The notes: generated from the sequence alone by a model not told the origin. Counted from the stretch's first letter, positions 1-8,910 are shown. The stretch is DNA of 64,000 nt from Aquimonas sp964586455 (GCA_964586455.1 CAZPHV010000023.1:8392-72391); one strand, 5' to 3'. Numbers and translations: made by a program.

Positions 1-1
1 G

Positions 2-499
2 CAGCCGGCCTTGCAGGCAGAGCCGCCGGTCGCCCGCGCTTTTCTCGCCCAGGCGCGTCTGCAGATTCTGCGCGGACAGAGGCGGCAGGCGTGGGAGACG
101 CTCAACACCGCATACACCCTGCAGCCGGAACACCACCGGCCCTGGCTGCTGCGTGGGGTGATCGCTCTGCAGATGAAGGATCCGCAGCGCGCGAAGACGC
201 AGCTTGATGAGGCTGAGCGGTGGGCCGACTCGGACGCCGCGAGGATTTCGGTGTTGCGGCAACGTGCTCGAATGGAACGCGTGCACGGCACACCTGAGTC
301 CGAGCTCGCGCAGCTGCGCCGCATCATTGAGATCGACCCCAGCGCTGCACATGCACACGGAAACCTGGGTGCTGCGCTGCTGCGCATGAAGCGCTACGAG
401 GAGGCGATCTACGCTCTTGAGCGGGCGCTGGCGATTGAGCGCTATCCACTGGCGGAGCAGCAGTTGGCTAGAGCGCGACAGGGGCTTGCATCAATGTAG
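2..499 (+). CDS. TPR-repeat protein, C-terminal part (cut by window edge)
   Basis: Helical tetratricopeptide-type protein whose beginning lies outside the window; the frame is open to the first bases. The visible part aligns end to end with the last 164 residues of the TPR lipoprotein at 20014-20877, including the motif around HAHGNLGAALLRMKRYEEAI, a typical TPR helix pair. The full-length relative has a lipoprotein signal, so this one is probably also an envelope lipoprotein acting as a protein-interaction scaffold (inference). From base 188 to 492 the DNA is identical to 20566-20870; upstream of that the copies differ at many positions, and the last residues differ (Ser-Met versus Ser-Arg). 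Confidence 0.7.
   Translation, partial: QPALQAEPPVARAFLAQARLQILRGQRRQAWETLNTAYTLQPEHHRPWLLRGVIALQMKDPQRAKTQLDEAERWADSDAARISVLRQRARMERVHGTPESELAQLRRIIEIDPSAAHAHGNLGAALLRMKRYEEAIYALERALAIERYPLAEQQLARARQGLASM
188..492 (+). repeat. 305-bp identical copy shared with 20566-20870
   Basis: Read base by base, this stretch is identical to 20566-20870, in the same orientation and inside the 3' part of two TPR genes. The flanks diverge, strongly 3' and moderately 5'. This points to recent gene conversion or recombination between the two genes rather than ordinary divergence of an old duplication. Confidence 0.9.
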
Positions 500-551
500 G
501 ATCGTTCAATGCGAGTGACGCGCGTTGTTCTGTACTCGGGAATCTTCTTGC

Positions 552-1337
552 ATGCACGATCGCGGTTCGCACCTCTCGTATCTACCTGCTGACCGCTCGT
601 ACCCCCGCCTGCGCGGGGCAGTACCGTTCGGCTGTGTGCAGTTGCTCGGCCCGCTGTGCGCGCTGCTGCTAGCGGCCTGTGCACATACCGAGGTGCGCCG
701 CGCAGAACACGTTGCGCGGGAGCTGCCGATGGAACGGTCGGGCGATCCTGCCCCTTCTTCCGATGGAACAACGACATCTCCAGGCGGCAGCTGCAGTCAC
801 GGCCTGCGCCTGGAGGGCATGCTGGCTGTGCCGACCTGCCCTGAAAACGGCGAGGGCTGCCGGTACGGCCGCGATGCGGTGAATGCGTATGCCGAGCACA
901 TCGATAGCCCGCCTCACGAGTTCAGTGTGCTCGTGGCATCAAGCCCTTGGCGCTTTTACAGCGGGGATGGCCGCATCCTTACCATCGAAGCTTTGACGAC
1001 GGGGCTGCGGACGAGCTTCAAACCTGAAGTGCGCGAAGTGGTGCTGTACGCCAGTTGGTCAGGTGTTGCCCCCGAGGCGCATGTGCGATCGCTTGCGCGG
1101 CAGGTGTCGGATGCGTTGGACGGGTTTCCGGTACGGGGCCTGGATGGCTTCATGTGGCTGGACAAGAATGGGGTCAGGTTCATTTTCCACGCGCGAGCAT
1201 TAGATCGCGACTTGGATCGATGCGTTCCGGCAGCGAATGGTTATTTGATGTGGCGAGCACCAGGGGTGGATTCATGCCGCGCGCAGCGGTTCTGCTTTTG
1301 TTGGGCGCTGATAACGTGTCCCTTACCTCACCAATGA
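552..1337 (+). CDS. Putative lipoprotein of unknown function
   Basis: Unrecognised protein. An N-terminal hydrophobic stretch ends in LLLAACAH, a good lipobox, so the product is probably an outer-membrane or periplasmic lipoprotein. The rest is soluble, with several cysteines (SCSHG, PTCPENGEGC) that could form disulphides in the periplasm. I chose the ATG at 552 because the longer reading frame would need a TTG at 525. The stop is 9 bases before the next start, so co-transcription with the NTF2/DUF4241 gene is likely. The last 25 residues are Cys- and Trp-rich and look unlike the rest, so a frameshift near 1,260 is possible. Confidence 0.55.
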   Translation: MHDRGSHLSYLPADRSYPRLRGAVPFGCVQLLGPLCALLLAACAHTEVRRAEHVARELPMERSGDPAPSSDGTTTSPGGSCSHGLRLEGMLAVPTCPENGEGCRYGRDAVNAYAEHIDSPPHEFSVLVASSPWRFYSGDGRILTIEALTTGLRTSFKPEVREVVLYASWSGVAPEAHVRSLARQVSDALDGFPVRGLDGFMWLDKNGVRFIFHARALDRDLDRCVPAANGYLMWRAPGVDSCRAQRFCFCWALITCPLPHQ

Positions 1338-1346
1338 TCGGAATCC

Positions 1347-2456
1347 ATGCGAATTTCTGACATCTTCACGCGAGCCGCAGTCCTGGTGTCGACCGCCTTC
1401 TTCGGAGCCGCCAGCCACGCGTCTACGCCTGAGGCGCGCGTACAGGCCTTCATCGCCGATTTTGCCAAGTTGCACGCCGCGTCAGCGGACCTGCGCAGGC
1501 GCACGGACTTCGAGCAATGGAGCGCGGCTGTTCGTCGCCTGGACAGGATCCACTTCGTCGAAGGGGGGCGGAGTGGGCTGGATGGAACGCTGAGCGACCA
1601 TCTGCCCAAGGAGACGATCATCCGCAGCGAGCGAGACGGCCACGGGGCGGTAATCGAGACGGCTCTACTTGATGCGATGCCGGCTCGGTACTACGAGTAC
1701 GAGCTGAGAGAGCGTGATGGTGACTGGCGCATCGTTCGGCTGCGCTCCTTTCTGGCTTCCGCTGAAGAGCCGTTCCTGTCAGAGCAGGAACGGGCGCGAT
1801 TCAGGCAGGAGCATGCGCCGGCGCTGGGGCCGTTGCCCGAGGATGAGGCTGGTCTGGACGGAGAGGCTCTTTTCTCCAATGGTCGCCTTACGGAAGTCGA
1901 AGGGCAGAGCAGCGTGATCGAAGTGCGTCGCGTCGGCACGCTGAAGGTAGGGAGCGGCATTCTGGTCGTCGGAGACCTCGGCTACGACTCCACAATGCTG
2001 CAACCGCTTTCCCTGCGCATCTCGCCCGGCGAATATGCAATCGACGTTTCGGTGGCCTTCGAACGCGTCGCAGCAATGCGCCTACGGGTTTCCGACCAAC
2101 CCGTAGTCCGTTGGCATCCGGCCGATGGGGGAGGCTACGGACACGTGGTGGGGGTCGATGCGGGCAACGTGTTCATCAGCGATGTGGATGCGCTTTTGGC
2201 TGTCACCACGCGCCACAAGGACTCGGAGTTCGACAAGCTCGCGAATGATCCGGACATGGCAGGCGCGCTGATGCTCCACCTGAGCGAACCCGACGATGCG
2301 GTTGTTGCGAGTTCCGGCTATGGCGACGGCGCCTACCCGGTCTACTGGGGTCTCGATGCCGCTGGCGACCCGGCGGTGCTGCTGGTCGACATGCTGGTCG
2401 TCACCCAACTGCCCAATCCGTACGCTGCGGATCCTCTGCTCCCCTCATCCGAGTGA
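1347..2456 (+). CDS. Secreted NTF2-like / DUF4241 two-domain protein
   Basis: 369 residues. A signal peptide ends near SHAS at about residue 26. An NTF2-like half follows (about 27-150, starting TPEARVQAFIADFAKLHAA, with a YELRERDGDWRIVRLR core as in NTF2-fold immunity proteins). The second half resembles DUF4241: a GTL.VGSGILVVGDLGY strand, FERVAAMRL, GNVFISD, and the end motif GYGDGAYPVYWGLDAAGDP. Both domain families occur as immunity proteins or next to polymorphic toxins, so a protective role is possible but unproven, and no toxin gene is visible nearby. A close paralogue without a signal peptide lies at 16710-17771. It probably forms one operon with the upstream lipoprotein. Confidence 0.65.
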   Translation: MRISDIFTRAAVLVSTAFFGAASHASTPEARVQAFIADFAKLHAASADLRRRTDFEQWSAAVRRLDRIHFVEGGRSGLDGTLSDHLPKETIIRSERDGHGAVIETALLDAMPARYYEYELRERDGDWRIVRLRSFLASAEEPFLSEQERARFRQEHAPALGPLPEDEAGLDGEALFSNGRLTEVEGQSSVIEVRRVGTLKVGSGILVVGDLGYDSTMLQPLSLRISPGEYAIDVSVAFERVAAMRLRVSDQPVVRWHPADGGGYGHVVGVDAGNVFISDVDALLAVTTRHKDSEFDKLANDPDMAGALMLHLSEPDDAVVASSGYGDGAYPVYWGLDAAGDPAVLLVDMLVVTQLPNPYAADPLLPSSE

Positions 2457-2585
2457 CGCGAGCATGCAGAGGGAGAAGAGGGGGGAGGCTATCTTGTCGA
2501 CATGGTTTCGACTCGTACCATTGCCGCGCGTGTTGAGCTCCAGTTCCCGCTTGCCTGATCTCTCCCATCCCGCCACCCTCGCCAC

Positions 2586-4352
2586 ATGACCTCCCTCTTC
2601 GACCCACTAGGCCCCGCCTTCCGCACCCCGGACGTCTCCGCCGCGCTGGAATCGCTCGCCGCCGAAAGCGAAGTGGAGCGCGGCGCGGTGTTCACCCGGC
2701 CCGAGGTCGCGGCGGCCATCCTCGATCTCTGCGGCTACACCGCCGACCGCGCCCTGCATCGCATGCGCTTGCTTGAGCCTTCCTTTGGCGGCGGTGACTT
2801 CCTGCTGCTGGCGGTGTCGCGTCTGCTGCAGAGCTGGCATCGCGAGGGTGGTTCGCCAACTACCGCGCTCGCCGAGCTTCGCGAAGCCGTGCGCGCGGTG
2901 GAACTGCATCGCGAGAGCGTCGACGCCGTGCGTGCGCGTCTGATTGCGCTGCTCTGCGATGCCGGCATCGCGCGCGCCGATGCAGATGCCCTGTGCGCGG
3001 CCTGGCTGATCTGCGACGACTTCCTGATGACGGCGCTGCCAAGCGAGTTCGATGTCGTGGTGGGCAACCCGCCCTATGTGCGGCAGGAGCGCATCCCCGC
3101 GCCGCTGCTGGCCGAGTATCGGCAGCGCTATCGCACCCTGTTCGATCGCGCTGACCTCTACGTGCCCTTCTACGAGCGCGCGCTGGATCTGTTGGCGCCG
3201 GGCGGGCGGCTGGGTTTCATCTGCGCCAACCGCTGGGTGAAGAACCGCTATGGCGGACCGCTGCGCGCAAAGATCAGCGGCGGCTTTGCGCTGCTGCATT
3301 ACATCGATATGGAGAACGTCGATGCCTTCCACACCGAGGTGATCGCCTACCCGGCCATCACCGTGATTGAGCGCCCGCGCACCGCCAAGATGCGCGCCGC
3401 CCCCACCCGCGTCGCCACCGCCGAAGCGCTGCAGCAGCACGGGCTGGCGAGCGTGGCGCAGAGCCTGTTGGCGGATGCAGTGGAGAGCGGCGTCGATGAA
3501 GTCGACCTGGCCCAAGGCGGCGAATCGCCCTGGCTGCTCGACGACGTGCCGCGCCTGCGCCTGCTGCGCCGGCTGGAGTCGCAGTTCCCTGCGCTGGAAG
3601 ACGCTGGCTGCAAGGTCGGCATTGGCGTGGCCACTGGCTGCGACCGCGTGTTCATCGATGACTTCGACGCGCTGCCGGTCGAGCCCGAGCGCAAGCTGCC
3701 GCTGGCGATGGCGCGTGACTTGGTGGACGGCCGCATCGATTGGCGCGGCCGTGGCGTGCTGAACCCCTTCGAGGCCGACGGCACGCTGGCCGATCTTGAG
3801 CGCTATCCGCGCTTCGCGGCATATCTGTACAAGCACTACGAAGCCGTGGCCGGCCGTCATGTCGCCGCGCGCAGCGGCGAGGGCTGGTACCGCACCATCG
3901 ACCGCATCTACCCCGAGCTGGTGCAGCAGCCCAAGCTGCTGGTGCCGGACATTAAGGGCGAGGCGGTGTTCGTGCTGGACGAAGGCCACTATTACCCGCA
4001 CCACAATCTGTACTTCATCACCTCCCGCGAGTGGGATCTGCGCGCCCTGCGCTGCGTGATGCGCTCGTCGCTGAGCGTGATGATCGTGGCGACCTACTGC
4101 ACGCGCATGGCCGGTGGTTTCCTGCGCTTCCAGGCACAGTACCTGCGCCGCTTGCGGCTGCCGCACTGGAAGCAGGTGCCGGACGCGCTGCGCGCGCGCC
4201 TGCGGGCCGCCGCCGATGAGGCCAACCCCGATGCGCTGGACGCACCCGTGTTCGAGCTGTTTGGCCTGAGCGCGGACGAAGGCCGGCTGGTACGACGCAT
4301 CGCTGAAGAGGCGCAGGTGACCGGACGCGCCAAGCGCAAGGCGGCCGCATGA
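2586..4352 (+). CDS. Type II N6-adenine DNA methyltransferase of a PaeR7I/XhoI-type system
   Basis: Transfers a methyl group from S-adenosylmethionine to adenine in the site cut by the partner nuclease, protecting the host chromosome. Visible motifs are the SAM-binding loop LLEPSFGGGDFLLLA (residues 62-76) and the catalytic NPPY (161-164). The C-terminal half resembles a TaqI/Eco57I-type target-recognition domain. At 588 residues it fits the M.PaeR7I/M.XhoI class. The stop overlaps the endonuclease start (ATGA at 4349-4352), so the two are translationally coupled. A degraded copy of the first ~117 codons and its upstream region lies at 6937-7317. Recognition of CTCGAG is inferred from the nuclease family. 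Confidence 0.88.
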   Translation: MTSLFDPLGPAFRTPDVSAALESLAAESEVERGAVFTRPEVAAAILDLCGYTADRALHRMRLLEPSFGGGDFLLLAVSRLLQSWHREGGSPTTALAELREAVRAVELHRESVDAVRARLIALLCDAGIARADADALCAAWLICDDFLMTALPSEFDVVVGNPPYVRQERIPAPLLAEYRQRYRTLFDRADLYVPFYERALDLLAPGGRLGFICANRWVKNRYGGPLRAKISGGFALLHYIDMENVDAFHTEVIAYPAITVIERPRTAKMRAAPTRVATAEALQQHGLASVAQSLLADAVESGVDEVDLAQGGESPWLLDDVPRLRLLRRLESQFPALEDAGCKVGIGVATGCDRVFIDDFDALPVEPERKLPLAMARDLVDGRIDWRGRGVLNPFEADGTLADLERYPRFAAYLYKHYEAVAGRHVAARSGEGWYRTIDRIYPELVQQPKLLVPDIKGEAVFVLDEGHYYPHHNLYFITSREWDLRALRCVMRSSLSVMIVATYCTRMAGGFLRFQAQYLRRLRLPHWKQVPDALRARLRAAADEANPDALDAPVFELFGLSADEGRLVRRIAEEAQVTGRAKRKAAA

Positions 4353-5176
4353 AGATCCAACTGCTGCCCGAGGGCTTCGATGCGCGGATTGGTGATGCGG
4401 TGCAGGCGTTCTGGAAGACGCGCACCGGCGCGGTGATCGAACGCAGTCAGGGCGGCAGCCGGGATTCCGTGGTCGGCGGCAAGAACATGCTCGGCTTCGC
4501 CCAGCTCGTGCGCGAGGTCGTCCAGCACTGCGGCCTGTCGCCGGAGTGCGTGTATGCCGGCATGCGCGACGTGGTGCTGCCGGGCTTCTTTCGTGCCACC
4601 AAGAACTGGGACGTGCTGGTCATCCACCAGCGCCGCCTGCTTGCAGTGTTCGAGTTCAAGTCGCAGGTGGGCAGCTTCGGTAACAACTTGAACAATCGCA
4701 GCGAGGAGGTCATCGGCTCAGCCGCCGACCTGTGGGTGGCCCATCACCACCACGCCTTCAGCGACGGCCCGCACCGCCCGCGCCGCAGCGGCATCGCCGA
4801 ACCCACGGCAGGCGAGGCCGACTACGGCCGAGACCAAGCGGACACCGATCCCGCCCTGCTCAACCCCAGCCTACGCAGCGACCCACGTCCACCCTTCCTC
4901 GGCTGGCTGATGCTGCTGGAAGACTGCCCGGCATCCACCACGCCGGTGAAAGTTCAGGAACCGCACTACCGCGTGTTCGACGAATTTCGCAACGCCAGCT
5001 ACGCCCAGCGCTACCAGATCCTCTGCGAACGCCTGGTCGAGCGGCAGCTCTACGCCGCTGCCGCGCTCGAACTCACGCAGCGCGACAGCCGCGAACATCG
5101 CGCGCTGTCGGAGGCGACGAGCTTGCGGTCGCTGTTTCGGGAGTTTGCGGGGCGGATGGTTGCGGCGGTGGGGTGA
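4349..5176 (+). CDS. PaeR7I/XhoI-type type II restriction endonuclease
   Basis: 275-residue nuclease expected to cut unmethylated CTCGAG in incoming DNA. Family features are SQGGSRDSVVGGKNMLGF near residues 33-50, LPGFFRATKNWDVLV, the catalytic D88 and E102-x-K104 (FEFKSQVG), then NNRSEEVIGSAADLW and GWLMLLEDC. The order and wording of these motifs match PaeR7I as I remember it. It overlaps the methyltransferase stop by 4 bases, and no controller gene is visible. CTCGAG sites occur in the window (for example near 5,930, 13,870, 24,607, 38,407 and 42,345), as expected if the methyltransferase is active. Site specificity is by family and not tested. Confidence 0.88.
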   Translation: MKIQLLPEGFDARIGDAVQAFWKTRTGAVIERSQGGSRDSVVGGKNMLGFAQLVREVVQHCGLSPECVYAGMRDVVLPGFFRATKNWDVLVIHQRRLLAVFEFKSQVGSFGNNLNNRSEEVIGSAADLWVAHHHHAFSDGPHRPRRSGIAEPTAGEADYGRDQADTDPALLNPSLRSDPRPPFLGWLMLLEDCPASTTPVKVQEPHYRVFDEFRNASYAQRYQILCERLVERQLYAAAALELTQRDSREHRALSEATSLRSLFREFAGRMVAAVG

Positions 5177-5264
5177 GTGGGCGGGAAGAGCGGGCGGGAA
5201 GAGCGGACATAGCCCGTGCCATCAAGTTCGGCGAGAGCTATCACTTAACTACCCGGGGATCGGA

Positions 5265-6494
5265 ATGAGCGCATACAGCTTGCCCATCGTGCTACGCCAG
5301 GGCACTCCTTGCAGGCTGCTTGAGCGGATACAGCTCTCGCCGTCCAGCGGCGATCAGATCGCCGAGAAGACCTTCCAGGAATCGCTGTTCGCGAATCCTC
5401 AGTCGCTTCCCGTCGCCGACATCGACGCTTCATATGGCACGTTGATTCCACTCTGTACCGAGCTCCACACCGACAGTGGTCGTATCGACATTCTTTACGC
5501 AACGTCCTCGGGACGTCTCGTGCTGGTCGAGACCAAGCTTTGGCGCAATCCGCAGGCGAGGCGCGAGGTGGTGGCGCAGATCCTCGACTATGCAGCGCAA
5601 CTGACCCGCTGGAGTTTCGAGGACCTCGATGCCCGTGTCTCCCTGGTCAGAAAGGAGGCCCCCGGCTCGGTCATGCGGCTGGTCCAGCAAACTTGCCCTG
5701 AAATCGACGAAGCACGGTACGTAGACGCGTTGTCCCTCAGCCTCAGGCGGGGTGACTTCCTTCTGATAATTGCGGGTGACGGCATCCGTCAGGATGCCGA
5801 GTCACTGGTGACGCTGCTTGAGCGCGTCGGGCACGCTCGATTCAAACTTTCGCTGGTCGAGATGGCCGCTTACCGGCTCTCGGCCGATGAAATCCTTCTG
5901 CAGCCACGCGTGCTCGCTCGGACCGAGATTCTCGAGCGATCCATCTTGCTCATGAATGGTGAGCCGGTAGAACTTGCAGAGCCGACTAGCTCTGATCCAT
6001 GCGTTGACCCCTCTGGGCTTGATGCCCAACGCGCTCGCTACAGATCCTTCTGGTCCGCGTTCCTAAAGGAAATGACGTTGCTTGATGCCTCTTTCCGAGT
6101 GCTCGCACCCACCATTTCCACGAACCAGTTCTTCGCAATGCCTCCAACTGCGAGCTCCTGCTGGGTCAGTGCCTTTGTCTCAAGTACGCGAGGCGTGGCT
6201 GGCGTGTACTTCGCGACTTCAAGGAGCTTTGCGCTTGCGGACGAGCTCTTCGACGTGCTGTCCGGGCAGCTTGACTCGATCGCAAAGGAGATCGGACGTC
6301 CGCTTACGCTTCAGACATCGGGTGCAGGAGGCTCCGGCAGGAGACTCGCCTGGGAGAGCTTGGAATTTCACGATGCGCTTCTTGAGAAGCCTGATGCCGG
6401 CTGGCTGAAGACGCTCGCAGAAGTCACGTTCCGCATGGTTCAAGCCCTTACGCCTCGGATCAACGCGGTCCTCCGAGATGCGAATGCGCGTTAG
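5265..6494 (+). CDS. PD-(D/E)XK-fold putative nuclease
   Basis: 409 residues from the ATG at 5265, which has a GGGGATCGGA ribosome site; the longer frame reaches back over the restriction gene's end. Residues near 65-105 give the nuclease core: GRIDILYATSSGRLVLVETK, with the aspartate followed by E-x-K, then a helix (ARREVVAQILDYAAQL). A 90-residue C-terminal part (LKTLAEVTFRMVQALTPRI) resembles the end of DUF4268-like nuclease proteins. It starts 88 bases after the restriction gene in the same direction, so it may be an accessory defence or DNA-repair nuclease of this island. Family assignment is good, the biological role is unknown. Confidence 0.65.
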   Translation: MSAYSLPIVLRQGTPCRLLERIQLSPSSGDQIAEKTFQESLFANPQSLPVADIDASYGTLIPLCTELHTDSGRIDILYATSSGRLVLVETKLWRNPQARREVVAQILDYAAQLTRWSFEDLDARVSLVRKEAPGSVMRLVQQTCPEIDEARYVDALSLSLRRGDFLLIIAGDGIRQDAESLVTLLERVGHARFKLSLVEMAAYRLSADEILLQPRVLARTEILERSILLMNGEPVELAEPTSSDPCVDPSGLDAQRARYRSFWSAFLKEMTLLDASFRVLAPTISTNQFFAMPPTASSCWVSAFVSSTRGVAGVYFATSRSFALADELFDVLSGQLDSIAKEIGRPLTLQTSGAGGSGRRLAWESLEFHDALLEKPDAGWLKTLAEVTFRMVQALTPRINAVLRDANAR

Positions 6495-6524
6495 TGTTTC
6501 GAAGTCGATGGTGGAATCGGCGAT

Positions 6525-6862
6525 CCCTTGGCTTCCCGATCGCGCCGCTGGGTTCAGCGACAGGCGACGACCACCCCTACTCAAACCCACTCCGCAGCAA
6601 CCCGCGCTCATCCGCCGCATCGATAAAACGCAGCCGCAGCGGATGGCCGCCGTTGAGCGGCAGTCCGGCAGGTGGGTCGAGGCGCGCTTCGAACTCGATG
6701 AACAGCGCTTCCGGCGTGGGGACGCCGCTGAGCGCAATCACCGCGCTCTCGCCCGCGGCCAGCGCCAGCGCGGTGCTGACGGGCTGGCCGCCGGCATCGG
6801 GCGTGCACGCGTCGGGGGTCATGCCGCTGCACGACCACAGCACATCGTCGAGCCCAAGCAGC
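6525..6862. repeat. Direct repeat copy A of the SprB/FN3 gene 3' end (partner 8573-8910)
   Basis: About 338 bases nearly identical in length and sequence to 8573-8910 and in the same orientation. It includes the last ~95 codons of the surface-protein gene and some 50 bases past its stop. The two copies bracket the methyltransferase remnant and the secreted protein at 7487-8389. Confidence 0.85.
6577..6862 (-). pseudogene. Truncated copy of the SprB/FN3 surface protein C-terminus
   Basis: Encodes the last ~95 residues of the protein at 8625-11237, with only a few substitutions (for example P-T-P for P-A-P and GLPL for GLLL) and the same RSGFE end. There is no start, signal peptide or 5' part, so it should not be expressed as a working protein. 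The few changes show that the duplication is recent or is kept similar by gene conversion. Confidence 0.85.
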
Positions 6863-6974
6863 GAGTGATGGGGGCAGGGCTAGCTTCGTAGCACCTCTTC
6901 GGGCCGCAGCATTGCAACGCCTGTTGATCTCCTCACCGCTTGCCTGATCTCCTCCGGCCAGCCACCCTCGCTTC

Positions 6975-7317
6975 ATGACTTCCCTCTTCGACCCACTAGG
7001 CTCCTCCTTCTGCGCCCCGGACGTCGCCGCTGCGCTGGAATCTCTCGCCGCCGACGGCGAGATCGAGCGTGGGGCAGTGTTCACCCGGCCCGAGGTCGCG
7101 GCGGCCATCTCCCTCTGTGGCTACACCGCTGATCGCGCTCTGCATCGCCTGCGCTTGCTGGAGCCCCCCTTCGGCGGCGGCGACTTCCTGCTGCTTGCGG
7201 TGCAGCGTCTGCTGCAGAGCTGGCGTCGCGAGGGGGGCGCCAACTGCCGCACTCACCGAGCTTCGCGAGGCGGTGCCCGCGGTTGAGCTGCATCGTGAGA
7301 GCGTCGACGCCGTGCGA
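6975..7317 (+). pseudogene. Remnant of a second PaeR7I/XhoI-type methyltransferase
   Basis: Aligns with residues 1-117 of the methyltransferase at 2586. It begins MTSLFDPLGSSF and keeps the SAM motif EPPFGGGDFLLLA and LQSWRREGG. Two bases are missing near 7,240, shifting the frame, after which ALTELREAVPAVELHRESVDAVR is readable in the +1 frame until similarity stops at about 7,317. One or two codons are also deleted near ILDLCG. About 40 bases upstream of the start match the bases upstream of 2586. No nuclease gene follows. This is the fossil of a second allele of the same system. Confidence 0.88.
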
Positions 7318-7397
7318 TGCCCGTGTTCCCCACCAGGTGCAGGCTGCCCCAGGCCCCTTGATTGCTTCCGGCCTTGTATGAACCTAGACTCCGCGCG

Positions 7398-7429
7398 CCG
7401 CGTCGCCGCGTCGCCGCGTCGCCGCGTCG
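7398..7429. repeat. 8-bp tandem repeat, four copies
   Basis: CCGCGTCG is repeated four times in a row with a partial fifth, 58 bases before the start of the secreted protein at 7487. The unit length is not a multiple of three, and copy number could change by slippage. Any effect on the downstream gene is speculative. Confidence 0.85.
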
Positions 7430-7486
7430 CCGCTGGCTGTGGCAGTGCTGACTGACGTCTGGCCCGTGCCTTTCTGGATCTATCCC

Positions 7487-8389
7487 ATGAACTTTCTGCT
7501 ACGCCTTTTGCTGTCGCTCCTGGTATTCGCCGGCACCTCTGCACACGCCAATCAGACTTCTCCGGGGCCAGCTGCACCGGATGGGTTGACGGGAACTTGG
7601 TGGGATGCCGAGCGATCGGGGCAGGGGCTTGTTATCGAGCAGGTGGCCTTTCCTGAGCCCGGGCGTCCTGATCAGTTGCATCTGTATTGGTTCACCTACG
7701 CGGACGATGGTTCCCCGCTGTACCTCGTGGGAGCGGGCGAGTATCGCAACGGGTTCGCATTCGTCGATGTGATCCGCACGCAAGGTGGGCGTCATGGCCG
7801 TGACCTTGACCCGAGTACGGTGCAACGAGAGCCATGGGGCGTCGTAAGGATCGAAGGCATCTCCTGCGAGCGTATCCGCGTGAGCTACACGCCTGCAGGC
7901 AGCTTGCGGGCTGAGCTCGAAATGACGCGCCTCGCGACCACTTTGGGAGGCGCGACGGCGAGAAGCAGCTGTGATATGCGTGAGCTTGAGCTGGGCGTTC
8001 CCAAGGTCGAGAAGCTTGAGACTGATGCATCCCAGCCGTACTGGGGCGATGTCATCATCCCGTACCGAATGGATGTGAGGCTGCGGCCGCCTGCTCCCGA
8101 TCGGGAACATGAGCTCGCGCGCTATCGGATTACCGCGGTTGACGGTGATGTTGTCGTTGGCTATGTCTGGTGGAGCTATCTTGCGAATGGTTACCGCCCG
8201 TACTGGGTCGGTCTCCAAAGGGGCGAAACGATCGCTGAGGGCTCGGCCCTCGAGATTTCACTGCGAGCTCCGCCAGGTGCGCCGCAGTGGATGCACATGA
8301 CGTATCGGATCGGCCTCAACTACCGCGGGCATCAGGGCAGCAACACCAGCTACACGGTGTGGGAGAACATTTCTTGGCGCTTGTTCTAG
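7487..8389 (+). CDS. Secreted protein with GTWWDAERSGQG domain
   Basis: 300 residues. A clear signal peptide (MNFLLRLLLSLLVFAGTSAHA) marks the start at 7487. The mature N-terminus has the pattern GTWWDAERSGQGLVIEQ followed by LYWFTYADDGSPLYLVGAG, a module I know from many secreted Xanthomonadales proteins, where it is often repeated; its function is not established. Here it occurs once, followed by a beta-rich C-terminal part (YVWWSYLANGYRPYWVGL). It lies between the two direct repeats of the SprB/FN3 gene 3' end, so it may have arrived with the methyltransferase remnant. Confidence 0.65.
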   Translation: MNFLLRLLLSLLVFAGTSAHANQTSPGPAAPDGLTGTWWDAERSGQGLVIEQVAFPEPGRPDQLHLYWFTYADDGSPLYLVGAGEYRNGFAFVDVIRTQGGRHGRDLDPSTVQREPWGVVRIEGISCERIRVSYTPAGSLRAELEMTRLATTLGGATARSSCDMRELELGVPKVEKLETDASQPYWGDVIIPYRMDVRLRPPAPDREHELARYRITAVDGDVVVGYVWWSYLANGYRPYWVGLQRGETIAEGSALEISLRAPPGAPQWMHMTYRIGLNYRGHQGSNTSYTVWENISWRLF

Positions 8390-8572
8390 GTGCTGGCCGG
8401 GAGAAACAGGAGAAACAGGGGTCAGAGTGCACTTTCACCGAGATCCTCAAGGCGGACAAGCGACCACGTGAGGTGCCGCTGACACGCCTATGTTTGCATC
8501 GGCGGATGGGCAGTTTCGACCTTGGCTGGTGGGGAGTGGCCTGCCTCCTCTGCTGATCGGGCTGTAACGCGT

Positions 8573-8910
8573 TCCCCTGGCTTCCCGCTCACGCCGCCGG
8601 GCTTTCCGACCTGCGACGAGCGCCCTACTCAAACCCACTCCGCAACAACCCACGCTCATCCGCCGCATCGATAAACCGCAGCCGCAGCGGGTGGCCGCCG
8701 TTGAGCAGTAGCCCGGCGGGCGGATCGAGGCGCGCTTCGAACTCGATGAACAGCGCTTCCGGCGCGGGCACGCCGCTGAGCGCGATCACCGCGCTCTCGC
8801 CCGCGGCCAGCGCCAGCGCGGTGCTGACGGGCTGGCCGCCGGCATCGGGCGTGCACGCGTCGGGGGTCATGCCGCTGCACGACCACAGCACATCGTCGAG
8901 CCCGAGCAGC
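8573..8910. repeat. Direct repeat copy B (3' end of the SprB/FN3 gene)
   Basis: The parental copy of the ~338-base repeat described at 6525-6862. It starts about 50 bases beyond the stop codon and ends inside the DUF11-like domain. The boundaries were placed by eye where the two sequences stop matching. Confidence 0.8.

Noticed and set aside
7398..7429. CRISPR array
   Set aside because: The repeated unit is 8 bp without spacers: a simple tandem repeat.
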